From a virus, in IMG/VR virus record IMGVR_UViG_3300006802_016771, positions 1 through 52,584 of that record: a stretch of 52,584 bases of DNA; one strand, 5' to 3'. Below, piece by piece: positions 33,219 through 40,370 of the stretch (its first letter is position 1; each line of letters begins with the position of its first letter). The position numbers were made by a program, and so were the translations under genes. A model generated the notes under the pieces. That model saw nothing but the letters and a program-made list of their open reading frames with translations. It did no database searches and was not told where the DNA came from.

Positions 33219-33976
33219 CCGCAGTATTCTTGTGCGCCGACAGTTAGTGAAAATATATCAGTAAATGCCTGTTGGTCAGAGTGCGTACTAACTTCCTCAA
33301 GGTAGCACCCATTTAATATTATCCTTGGTCTTTTCTTAATATATCTATCTTTTGACTCTTCCTGTATGGAAGCAATTACAACATTATTTTCCACATCTGG
33401 CTCAAATTCATAATAGTTTCCAATTTTCAAAAACTGCGAATAGTCCTCTTTCCAAGATGGGTCTCCCCCTAAATTATTAACGGAGTACAAAGCTTGCCTT
33501 ATGCCTCTCGCGAAAGCAACTGGATCATCAGTATGTATTCGGAAGTTTGCCATAGTTTTTGATAATGTCCTAAGCTCATCATAGTAATCTAGAATAGATT
33601 TCTCACTCAATTCATAACCATATAGCTCGTCAAGCGGGAGCATACTAACTTCTGGATCATTTTTAGGAAAATCAACAATTGTATCTTGTATAATAGATAT
33701 ATTTGCCCCATGTTCTTGAGCATCAACCTCATCTATATGGGTTATGTACATAACTTTTACATTGCATAAGTATGCTTTGGGCATCTTTAGGCTACCACCT
33801 GATATTCCACCATTTAGCAACTTGGCGGTTTCACATACGACCGCGCCAAAAGGCGGCTCTAATTCAACGTCTCCCTTATTTGGATAAAACTCAATTCCTG
33901 TTTCTTGCTTCAAGAGGTAGCAGAAAATCATTTCTAGCTCACGCTTTGGATCATGATAATACTCTTTATATCTCAT
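33215..33976 (-). CDS. Head-tail joining or tail terminator protein
   Basis: 253 residues from the ATG at 33976, which overlaps the stop of the upstream gene (ATGA); the frame opens 10 codons earlier without a better start. The protein is acidic and includes EDYSQFLKIGNYYEFEPDV and a C-terminal FTDIFSLTVGAQEYCG with beta-like character. I recognise no family. Position between the small FII-like gene and the tube proteins points to tail terminator or connector function. Its stop codon lies in the TTGACA element of the next gene. Confidence 0.5.
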   Translation of the reverse strand: MRYKEYYHDPKRELEMIFCYLLKQETGIEFYPNKGDVELEPPFGAVVCETAKLLNGGISGGSLKMPKAYLCNVKVMYITHIDEVDAQEHGANISIIQDTIVDFPKNDPEVSMLPLDELYGYELSEKSILDYYDELRTLSKTMANFRIHTDDPVAFARGIRQALYSVNNLGGDPSWKEDYSQFLKIGNYYEFEPDVENNVVIASIQEESKDRYIKKRPRIILNGCYLEEVSTHSDQQAFTDIFSLTVGAQEYCG

Positions 33977-34296
33977 GGAATAATGCCCTTCATTGGCCCT
34001 GAGCAATTAAGTGTAAACATATCTGATCCATCACGCTCAATGCTTTCAACGCGTAATGTTGCGTGGAGTGTGTATATTTTTGTACCCTTTTTAATACCAG
34101 CTAATTTAAATACATCTTTTGTGACATATAAAATCGCATCAGCTAGTTGCATCTTCCCCCCAGGTATTCTTTTATTAGAAACCTCAATAGGGTCATATAT
34201 GGCTATGTACTCTTCTCCATTTACCTCTATAGGTTCACCCATTTGATCCATCGCTGGTTTTATGGATAGATTCATACCCTCACTAAAAGTGCTCAT
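33973..34296 (-). CDS. Small head-tail joining protein (gpFII-like position)
   Basis: 107 residues, beta-rich: EYIAIYDPIEVSNKRIPG, ADAILYVTKDVFKLAGIKKG and TLHATLRVESIERDG. It is the first gene after the capsid terminator, where lambda FII-type joiners lie, and its size fits. No definite motif. TTGACA lies 13 nt before the ATG; a weak AGG lies between. Confidence 0.5.
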   Translation of the reverse strand: MSTFSEGMNLSIKPAMDQMGEPIEVNGEEYIAIYDPIEVSNKRIPGGKMQLADAILYVTKDVFKLAGIKKGTKIYTLHATLRVESIERDGSDMFTLNCSGPMKGIIP

Positions 34297-34309
34297 ACTA
34301 TATTTGCCT

Positions 34310-34315
34310 TGTCAA
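34310..34315 (-). promoter_or_regulatory. TTGACA element, 13 nt before FII-like ATG
   Basis: Minus-strand TTGACA with 13 nt to the ATG at 34296. It lies just downstream of the capsid terminator, so it would be transcribed only by read-through or from its own promoter. Confidence 0.55.
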
Positions 34316-34325
34316 TGTAACCAAT

Positions 34326-34352
34326 AAAAAAGCCCCCGAATACTCAGAGGCT
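34326..34352 (-). terminator. Rho-independent terminator after the major capsid gene
   Basis: Minus strand: a 9-bp stem, AGCCTCTGA paired with TCGGGGGCT (two G-T pairs), around the loop GTAT, then TTTTT. It lies 31 nt after the capsid stop. A terminator here would give capsid mRNA in excess over downstream tail genes. Confidence 0.85.
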
Positions 34353-34363
34353 TCTTTACGATT

Positions 34364-34384
34364 GTTGTTACCCGCGGGTTACAT
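34364..34384. repeat. 21-bp dispersed repeat, copy 2 (capsid 3' end)
   Basis: The reverse complement of these 21 bp is identical to 4037-4057 in the methyltransferase gene. The copy lies between the capsid stop and the terminator, with the ACCCGCGGGT palindrome in the centre. Confidence 0.7.
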
Positions 34385-35400
34385 TATCCCCAAGTGATAC
34401 TATTATTACCACCTGCGAACTTGATACGAATGCCCGCGTTTTTGTTGATAACTTTTTCGGCAGTATGGTGACGAACACGAACCATGTCTCCACGGCGTGG
34501 TTCAGAGCGATAGGTTTCGGTCGTATAAAGGCCTGTGCCATCTTTAGACCAAACAAAAGTGCGACCAGCTCCACCAGAAGAAACTTCACCGCCGGTTACA
34601 TCCCCGATCCAAATTTGGTCATTATCCCAAAGAGGATTAAGGTCCGCAGTTCCATTTCTTTTGGAAGAATCAATGTGTGCAGCTGCGATATAAACATTCT
34701 TCAGCATGAAGTGTTTAGCAATATCTTGCTCATTAACCAGCTTGTAACCTACACCTTGACCCAAGGAGCCATAAAGGAAAGTATTAAGCTTAGTTGAGCG
34801 ACGGATGTGATCCCAGCAGTTTTGACCAAATACGATGGTATTAGGAGTTTCACCACGCTTGGTGAGCTCTTTAATAGCATCCATGATTACTAAAACATAA
34901 TCAGCATTAGCAAGAGCGGCTGCGTCGCCATAATTACCAGTAACACCATATTTGGTTTTATTTCCTGCTGTACTTGCGTCTAGATCATGAAAGTTACCAC
35001 TAGCTACAAGGGTATCATAGACACGTGACTCATAATCAAGCTTCATTGTGCGCATGATGAGCTTGGAGGTAAGTACTTCTACGTCAAAGAATTTAGCGTA
35101 GTCACGAACAACGACATCGTCGATGCGTTCTTCCATACCACGATCCAAGCACTCATAGGTGTCAGTTACAAACTTACGAGTGGTTTCATTGTAAGTACCA
35201 GTAGGTCCACGGAGTGTTGAGTCCTTTTTAAGGAGTTCACCTCCGTCGCCAATGTTGATCCTTGGATAAATACCAGCGCGGGAGTCTACGGGGAGAACAG
35301 GCATTAACTTATCTGCGAAGAGGAGTTTGTCAGCGTTGGCTGCTTCTTCCACAAAGGCAGTTAAGTCATGCCGAATAATTGCGTGTGAATTCTTGTACAT
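34384..35400 (-). CDS. Major capsid protein (lambda gpE type)
   Basis: 338 residues, the usual size for this family. Recognisable features: an N-terminal helix (LTAFVEEAANADKLL), DKLMPVLPVDSRAG, GGELLKKDSTLRG, a central NTIVFGQNCWDHIRRS, and a C-terminal NDQIWIGDVTGG followed by GAGRTFVWSKDG. It assembles the procapsid shell. The order protease/scaffold, decoration protein, then this gene matches lambda C-D-E. No Shine-Dalgarno or TTGACA precedes the ATG, odd for so abundant a protein. A strong terminator follows. Confidence 0.9.
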   Translation of the reverse strand: MYKNSHAIIRHDLTAFVEEAANADKLLFADKLMPVLPVDSRAGIYPRINIGDGGELLKKDSTLRGPTGTYNETTRKFVTDTYECLDRGMEERIDDVVVRDYAKFFDVEVLTSKLIMRTMKLDYESRVYDTLVASGNFHDLDASTAGNKTKYGVTGNYGDAAALANADYVLVIMDAIKELTKRGETPNTIVFGQNCWDHIRRSTKLNTFLYGSLGQGVGYKLVNEQDIAKHFMLKNVYIAAAHIDSSKRNGTADLNPLWDNDQIWIGDVTGGEVSSGGAGRTFVWSKDGTGLYTTETYRSEPRRGDMVRVRHHTAEKVINKNAGIRIKFAGGNNSITWG

Positions 35401-35412
35401 GATAAATTAAGG

Positions 35413-35766
35413 TTATGCGACTACTACGCGAATAATATCTCCGTCAGCTGTAGCTTCTTCTAAGGCGTAGCCAATTGATAAAGCTCCACCAGCGGTTACT
35501 TTAGTAGCGGTGGCTCCATACCCTACGGCTGCTCCAATTGTGATGGCTCCACCAGCGGTTGCTAAAATGATTCCTCCTCCACTAAAAAGATGCACATCAA
35601 CAGGGCGTGCAGATTCTGTGGCATCAACATCATGGAGTACAACTCCAATTTGATTACTTGCTGCAGGTGTGTCTGCTTGACCAGATGAATTTACACCAAT
35701 TGCTTGACCAGCCACATACGTAGATGCTCCATCAGTGGGAAGGGCGATTACTCCATTGTGATTCAT
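35413..35766 (-). CDS. Capsid decoration protein (gpD-like)
   Basis: 117 residues, Gly/Ala-rich, with short beta-like repeats (GGGIILATAGGAITIGAAVG, KVTAGGALSIGYAL). This is typical of small proteins that bind the outside of the capsid, and the position between protease/scaffold and major capsid gene is that of lambda D. AAGGAAG lies 7 nt before the ATG and overlaps the end of the upstream gene. It probably stabilises the expanded head. Confidence 0.75.
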   Translation of the reverse strand: MNHNGVIALPTDGASTYVAGQAIGVNSSGQADTPAASNQIGVVLHDVDATESARPVDVHLFSGGGIILATAGGAITIGAAVGYGATATKVTAGGALSIGYALEEATADGDIIRVVVA

Positions 35767-35778
35767 AATAATTCTTCC

Positions 35779-36393
35779 TTAGTTTTCAAGAACGCCCTGG
35801 CGAATAAGCCAATCGCGATGCCCTTGTGGATTAGAGGATACGGCTGCGCGAATAGCATCAAGTGGGCTCTCATTATTATTTGAGCTTTGTTGTACGCTAA
35901 ACTCAAAAGAGCCTTCGCCCTCGTTGTTAAAGAAAAGATTTTCAATAGCGGAGGAAGGAAGAGGCTCAACTGCACTAAGCTCGATTTGCTCTTTTAGTTC
36001 CTCGTTCTCAAGCAAGAGCTCCTCGTTTCTTTTAGTGAGTTCTTCAAACTTCATCTCAAGATCACGGACGAGTTTTTCGTCTTGCAAATCTTGCTCAGCT
36101 TTAAGAGCTCCCTCGGCTTTAGCTTCTAAGTAGGTGAGAGCGTCATCAATGGAAGAATACTCAACTGGCTCAGCCACTTCAGCTTCTTCTTCATCGTAGC
36201 TATCTTCATAATCATAATCTTCTTCAGAATCTTCATAATCAGCTTCATCGGAGGCTTCATAATCATCGTCAGAAAATTGATCAGCGATAGCTTCCTCAAG
36301 ATCACCCCGAAAGCCTTCAAGACCTTCAAGACGCTCATTGATACTTTGGAGCAACTCCTCCACCTTGTTTTCAGATACTTCTGGATCGTTCAT
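35779..36393 (-). CDS. Nested scaffold protein from an internal start
   Basis: 204 residues in frame with the protease, starting at ATG 36393 (MNDPEVSENKVEELL). It is acidic, then coiled-coil-like (RDLEMKFEELTKRNEELLLE), with a small C-terminal domain (GHRDWLIRQGVLEN). Lambda encodes its Nu3 scaffold this way, inside the protease gene. TTGACA lies exactly 14 nt before this ATG, as at eight other gene starts, which argues for real internal initiation. The scaffold would shape the procapsid and be removed or degraded by the protease. Prediction only. Confidence 0.65.
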   Translation of the reverse strand: MNDPEVSENKVEELLQSINERLEGLEGFRGDLEEAIADQFSDDDYEASDEADYEDSEEDYDYEDSYDEEEAEVAEPVEYSSIDDALTYLEAKAEGALKAEQDLQDEKLVRDLEMKFEELTKRNEELLLENEELKEQIELSAVEPLPSSAIENLFFNNEGEGSFEFSVQQSSNNNESPLDAIRAAVSSNPQGHRDWLIRQGVLEN

Positions 36394-36888
36394 ATTATGA
36401 TTGTTGTTGTCAACTTTTGTTTCAAACATTCCATCGGGATTAGCCGCTGGGTCAGCGACCAAATCAACAGAAATTATGCGCTTACAGCGCGCGTAAATTT
36501 TTCCACCCTCACCTGCTTCTTTGTCTCCCTGGAATGCAACAGAGAGTCCAATTTGACCAGGCATGGTAGATATTTGCTCCATAGTTTGATTGTAGTCCCT
36601 ATGATGCTTAAGAAGATTTAAATCACCCTTTAGCTTATTACCTTGTATGGAGAAGTTATTAATATAACCAAAAACAGCTTCCACACCAGAGCGGTGATTA
36701 AGTTTAGCCTTAATACCAGGATTAGGAGTTCCATCTAAAGATTCTTTCAATTGCTCCAATGTTTTTTGGTCAACGATCAACCCATGACCTCTAGCATCAC
36801 CCATAGTGATAAGTGATACTCCTCGGATTACACCTGACTCTTCATCAATCCTGCCATCTATGGCTTCAAATAAACTTAGGTCTTCCAT
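35779..36888 (-). CDS. Prohead protease with fused scaffold domain
   Basis: 369 residues. The N-terminal 160 form the protease: GHGLIVDQKTLEQL, KLNHRSGVEAVFGYI with a His suited to a serine/histidine site, GQIGLSVAFQGD with a candidate Ser, and CKRIISVDLVADPAANPDG, the last typical of prohead proteases. Residues about 165-369 are acidic and coiled coil, the scaffold part. Roles: process head proteins and scaffold during maturation, as in lambda C/Nu3. TTGACA lies 14 nt before the ATG. The many L-E-F-G motifs in the phage's basic proteins are candidate substrates. Confidence 0.8.
   Translation of the reverse strand: MEDLSLFEAIDGRIDEESGVIRGVSLITMGDARGHGLIVDQKTLEQLKESLDGTPNPGIKAKLNHRSGVEAVFGYINNFSIQGNKLKGDLNLLKHHRDYNQTMEQISTMPGQIGLSVAFQGDKEAGEGGKIYARCKRIISVDLVADPAANPDGMFETKVDNNNHNMNDPEVSENKVEELLQSINERLEGLEGFRGDLEEAIADQFSDDDYEASDEADYEDSEEDYDYEDSYDEEEAEVAEPVEYSSIDDALTYLEAKAEGALKAEQDLQDEKLVRDLEMKFEELTKRNEELLLENEELKEQIELSAVEPLPSSAIENLFFNNEGEGSFEFSVQQSSNNNESPLDAIRAAVSSNPQGHRDWLIRQGVLEN
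36408..36413 (-). promoter_or_regulatory. TTGACA element inside the protease gene, 14 nt before the scaffold ATG
   Basis: Minus-strand TTGACA within codons for V-D-N-N-N, 14 nt before the in-frame ATG at 36393. There is no Shine-Dalgarno. It matches the spacing at true gene starts. Confidence 0.6.
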
Positions 36889-36902
36889 TGATTAGTTTCC
36901 CT

Positions 36903-36908
36903 TGTCAA
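36903..36908 (-). promoter_or_regulatory. TTGACA element, 14 nt before the protease ATG
   Basis: Minus-strand TTGACA, then AGGG and 14 nt in all to the ATG at 36888. The AGGG gives a weak Shine-Dalgarno at about 10 nt. Confidence 0.55.
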
Positions 36909-36910
36909 CC

Positions 36911-37345
36911 CTACTTAAACTTAGGGAGCTTATATAGTATAGACCTCGGGAGTTTCGCCCTATTGAAACCAGGAATACCTCGTGTTAGTATGGCGCTTAA
37001 CGCACTTGGTTTGAAGTTACCCTTTTTTAATTTACCCCTAACTGCGCGTAAATCTTTTCCTTTGGTAGTCTTGCCTGGGAAAACACCATGCTTCTTAGCC
37101 TGCTTGGTTTCCCATTTATCCATCTTGCGCTTCCTCCGAGAAGCTGCGGTAATTTTAACACCAGTATTTGGATCAATATGATCACCCTGGATTTTCTTAT
37201 GTAAATTAGTTCGCTTCCTTCTACGAGCCGCCATGTAGTCCCTGGCGATCTCATTGTCACGAGCTGCCTTATAATATCCCGCAGTTAATACGGCACCCCC
37301 TGCGCCTCCTGCTATGGTTGATAATCTATCCTTATCTTCTGCCAT
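36911..37345 (-). CDS. Polybasic protein with N-terminal glycine zipper
   Basis: 144 residues. After a short acidic start comes a Gly/Ala-rich hydrophobic stretch (STIAGGAGGAVLTAGYYKAA), then strongly basic sequence (MAARRRKRTNLHKK, AASRRKRKMDKWE). The C-terminus is also basic (RSILYKLPKFK). No family recognised. AGGAGA precedes the ATG. Located in the block between portal and protease, so a virion or ejected DNA-associated protein is likely. Confidence 0.6.
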   Translation of the reverse strand: MAEDKDRLSTIAGGAGGAVLTAGYYKAARDNEIARDYMAARRRKRTNLHKKIQGDHIDPNTGVKITAASRRKRKMDKWETKQAKKHGVFPGKTTKGKDLRAVRGKLKKGNFKPSALSAILTRGIPGFNRAKLPRSILYKLPKFK

Positions 37346-37589
37346 TTAATCTCCTATGACCCCACCTAAAAAGCAATGCACCTAAAACGATTTGACCAAG
37401 CGAACCTGTTACACTACCTGAGCTTTTATATTCTCTAGCATCTGATTTAGCCGCACGGATGTCTCTCCTTACTTTAGATAAAGAGTTTGCGCGAACTATT
37501 ACATTTGATTGATATAGCTCAGATAGCTCAGGACTGAGAACCCAACCAGGTGGCGGCTCCCTCCTTGGCGGCCATCGCCTTATTTCCAT
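37332..37589 (-). CDS. Small basic protein with C-terminal hydrophobic segment
   Basis: 85 residues: Arg/Pro-rich N-terminus (RRWPPRREPPPGW), a helix (LSKVRRDIRAAKSDAREYK) and a C-terminal hydrophobic stretch GQIVLGALLFRWG ending in Arg. It is likely a tail-anchored membrane or virion protein. The ATG directly follows the stop of the small Gln-rich gene upstream (TAAATG). No family recognised. Confidence 0.55.
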   Translation of the reverse strand: MEIRRWPPRREPPPGWVLSPELSELYQSNVIVRANSLSKVRRDIRAAKSDAREYKSSGSVTGSLGQIVLGALLFRWGHRRLNGRR

Positions 37590-37724
37590 TTAACCGCGTC
37601 CGCGCCCGCGCCTTCTAATGATTTGAGGCTGGGCTTGCTTTGGTTGCTGCTGTTGAGCTTCTTTAGCTTGCTGCTGGCTTTGTGGTTGTGCTTGTGCTTG
37701 TTGTTGTTTTTGTTGTTCACTCAT
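37590..37724 (-). CDS. 44-aa Gln-rich protein with Arg-Gly tail
   Basis: A complete 44-codon frame. The sequence is almost entirely Gln, Ala and Lys (MSEQQKQQQAQAQPQSQQQ) and ends in an RG-rich tail (IIRRRGRGRG). It fits exactly between the neighbours: its ATG lies 2 nt after the TAA of the upstream gene and its TAA immediately precedes the next ATG. RG-rich tails often bind nucleic acid; the Gln-rich part may be disordered. No Shine-Dalgarno visible. Confidence 0.55.
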   Translation of the reverse strand: MSEQQKQQQAQAQPQSQQQAKEAQQQQPKQAQPQIIRRRGRGRG

Positions 37725-37726
37725 AA

Positions 37727-38887
37727 TTAATTATTTTGATATCTTGGTGGTTTAGTCCTGCCATCAGGTTTCCTTACGACATGAATACCCTTGGGCTTAC
37801 CCTTAATTCTATTGTAAGCTTTTTTGTAAGCATCTCTATTTTGAGTTATTCGCTTTAATCTCCTGCCAAGAAGGGCAGATAACCCAGCAGTGCCAACGGC
37901 TCCCATAATTGCAGTCCCAAGGAATTTATCGCGTGATGATTTTCTTTCATGCCAATGCTTTTTCCTGCGATTTCTTCTATCTCCTTTGTGATGAACTCGC
38001 ACGGATTGGCTAGTAGGACGAGACATACGCCAGCCTTTACGCTTGGCTTCATCTGTTAAAATTTGAGGCCCTTCCATGAGTTCAATCATTTTATCTTCCT
38101 CAATGTGCCCTTCTGAAAATAATCTTTTAATTAATGCGCGACCCCTCTTGGAGTTAGCTAAAGCTGCTATACCTAAACCACCGCCAGCGATTGCTGCTGA
38201 AGTTGCATTATCTTTAAATGCCTGTTTTTCATAGAAGCGCTTCCTTCTTTTATTACGCCTCTCTCCTTTTATCATATCCTGAATGTCACGAATTGCGTCA
38301 ACTCCCTTTCTCGCTGTGCGAACTTGACGCTTCACCTTATTATGGCTCTGCCTCATAGCTCTTAGCTTTTCCGCACTGGAGTCGTCAAGCTCGGGCCTAG
38401 ATATAGCAAATGCTATTGTTTTAGCTTTATTTTTTTCAAATATTCTTTGCTGAATAGAGTTTTCAAATATGAAACGCTTTCCACCAGGCAATTTATTTAA
38501 AGTTTTTCTCCACTTAGACCATTTACTTGATCGTTTTTTATTTAAATACTCTTTAGCCCTTTTTACTCGCTTTGCTTTATTTTTACGAACTGCTTTTGCA
38601 CGAGAAGACCTATTTAGGGGGGATTCATTAATAGCCGCCTGGGCATCCCTCGCCGTCTTTGTGGCTTGATTTGCCGCACGTGTCGTGGCTTTAGTTGCTT
38701 TAACAACTTGCTCAGTGGGTCTTTGTCTAAGCATCCTTGTTGCCGTAAGCAAACCCGCAGCAGTACCTACACCTGCTAAAGCAGTGTTAATTCTACGATG
38801 CTGCTCAGCTGGCTTATTAGTCAATACCGTATCAACGGGATGCTTAATAGCGTGCTCAATCTTTCCTTCTTTTTTTATCGATGCCAT
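37727..38887 (-). CDS. Large polybasic protein with three glycine-zipper segments
   Basis: 386 residues, very basic. Three Gly/Ala-rich hydrophobic segments (about 34-50 ALAGVGTAAGLLTATRM; about 230-245 AAIAGGGLGIAALANS; about 330-350 GTAIMGAVGTAGLSALLG) alternate with Lys/Arg-rich stretches such as RNKAKRVKRAKEYLNKK. KMIELMEGPQ near residue 265 resembles the [LI]-E-[FL] motif, and a conserved-looking RPTSQSVRVHHKGDRRNRRK follows. GGAGG lies 8 nt before the ATG. It may be an ejected or internal head protein that crosses membranes and carries DNA-binding segments. Not recognised. Confidence 0.6.
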   Translation of the reverse strand: MASIKKEGKIEHAIKHPVDTVLTNKPAEQHRRINTALAGVGTAAGLLTATRMLRQRPTEQVVKATKATTRAANQATKTARDAQAAINESPLNRSSRAKAVRKNKAKRVKRAKEYLNKKRSSKWSKWRKTLNKLPGGKRFIFENSIQQRIFEKNKAKTIAFAISRPELDDSSAEKLRAMRQSHNKVKRQVRTARKGVDAIRDIQDMIKGERRNKRRKRFYEKQAFKDNATSAAIAGGGLGIAALANSKRGRALIKRLFSEGHIEEDKMIELMEGPQILTDEAKRKGWRMSRPTSQSVRVHHKGDRRNRRKKHWHERKSSRDKFLGTAIMGAVGTAGLSALLGRRLKRITQNRDAYKKAYNRIKGKPKGIHVVRKPDGRTKPPRYQNN

Positions 38888-40370
38888 ATCCTATACCTCC
38901 ACCTATTGCTAGTGGTGTCAAAAGTTTCATCAATGCTCTACTACCTACGTGTCTCCTAAAACCTTTCGGTGCCTTATCGGAATACAATGGGGCTTTACCA
39001 CTTCTCCATGATTTTTTTGTACCCCTAAGTTTAGCTCTTTTTAGTTGCTTATGCCTTAACTTAACATCCCTCAGGTAGTTACCCGCGAGTAACCCACCAG
39101 CTGCTGCACCCGTTGCGCTTCCTATAACTGTAGCCTTCTTTTTCTCCTCTAAGTTTATCCTAGGGTAACCATCATCAGGCTTTCTAACCTTATTCATTAT
39201 ATCTTTAAATACTTTCAAATCAGGGTACTGGCCTTCTGGCAACTCATCATCTTTGGGTAAAAGTTTTTTTGCTCTCTTTATAGCACCCCTCTTTGCTGCT
39301 TGACCTGCTATTGTTGCCTCTTCTTTACCAGTCCCTCTTGCCCTACTTTGTACATTCTTAACCTTACCTTGGCTATCAAGCACTTTTTTCGTGTTACGCC
39401 TCTTGGCCCCAGGATCAAATTTATGGCCTCCGGTCCTTTTCCCGGCCTTCAATCTGGCTGATCCCTGGTCAGGTATCTTGTTTCTGCGATTAATAGAGAC
39501 CTGAGTGTCTCCTGTTTCGCCAATAGGTCTGGTTTTCCCAGGAGCCTTGACCTGGTTAGCCTGGTTGGCCGCGGCTTTTTTCTGGTCTATTTTTCGCACA
39601 GCTTGCGATCTAGCATTAGCCCTGGATATGCCCTGGTTCTTTTTCTTGGATAAAACTTTCTCTGTTTTCTTATTTATCTCAGCTTCTTTTACATTACGGG
39701 ATCGCGTTTTCTTTCTTTGCCGCTCAGATGTGGATGCTCTTTTATGTGCCTGCTGGGGACTCTCCCCAGGCTTAGCCAATCTTTTCATCTTCCTTTTCTC
39801 GCTCCCTGTTAAGGCGCCCCAATTCTTTTTTTCCCAGTCTGCTGACTTCTTGCCTTCTACGAAATCTTTTAGCTCCTTCTGTACCCCAGGGTTTGTCTTT
39901 GCTATTCTTTTACGCTCCTTGTTGATCCTCTTTTGACGCAATTCGGTTTCTTTCTTTAACTCTTGATTTACATAGTCAGCATCTCTTTCTTTGCCTAGCT
40001 TAGCCAAATCCTTAGATTCAGATTCATAGCGATTGGCTAATTTCTTCATGCCTTTATTGGAAGCCCTTGGATGATTTAAGTCATCCTTGAGCCTACTGGG
40101 TGCTTGATTACTCCTCACTAAAGAATTTACTCTTCTTCTGGTTTCTGGAGTTGGTTTCTTGGCGTCACCATAACCCACACCTGCTGCTGCTCCTGCTGCA
40201 CCTCCAGCTCCCGCGGCTTTAGTCATGGATACTTTCGTTTTCTTGCCATAAAACTTATCAGTATCAAAAGAACCCAAGCGATTCTTTGAACCACCTTTTT
40301 GGAATTTCTTACGACCCGCCTGCCTATATTTAACTGCGGCTCGTTTTAAAAATCTACTTATTGCCCGCAT
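38856..40370 (-). CDS. Very large polybasic protein next to portal
   Basis: 504 residues, among the most basic in the window. N-terminus: AISRFLKRAAVKYRQAGRKK, then a Gly/Ala hydrophobic segment (KAAGAGGAAGAAAGVGYG). A long middle is Lys/Arg-rich and probably disordered. Near the C-terminus come two more Gly-rich segments (GSATGAAAGGLLAGNYL; LAIGGGIGYGIDKKRR). It overlaps the end of the portal gene by 17 nt and starts the basic block. No enzymatic motif. Role inferred: DNA-condensing or ejected protein packaged with the portal. Confidence 0.6.
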   Translation of the reverse strand: MRAISRFLKRAAVKYRQAGRKKFQKGGSKNRLGSFDTDKFYGKKTKVSMTKAAGAGGAAGAAAGVGYGDAKKPTPETRRRVNSLVRSNQAPSRLKDDLNHPRASNKGMKKLANRYESESKDLAKLGKERDADYVNQELKKETELRQKRINKERKRIAKTNPGVQKELKDFVEGKKSADWEKKNWGALTGSEKRKMKRLAKPGESPQQAHKRASTSERQRKKTRSRNVKEAEINKKTEKVLSKKKNQGISRANARSQAVRKIDQKKAAANQANQVKAPGKTRPIGETGDTQVSINRRNKIPDQGSARLKAGKRTGGHKFDPGAKRRNTKKVLDSQGKVKNVQSRARGTGKEEATIAGQAAKRGAIKRAKKLLPKDDELPEGQYPDLKVFKDIMNKVRKPDDGYPRINLEEKKKATVIGSATGAAAGGLLAGNYLRDVKLRHKQLKRAKLRGTKKSWRSGKAPLYSDKAPKGFRRHVGSRALMKLLTPLAIGGGIGYGIDKKRRKD

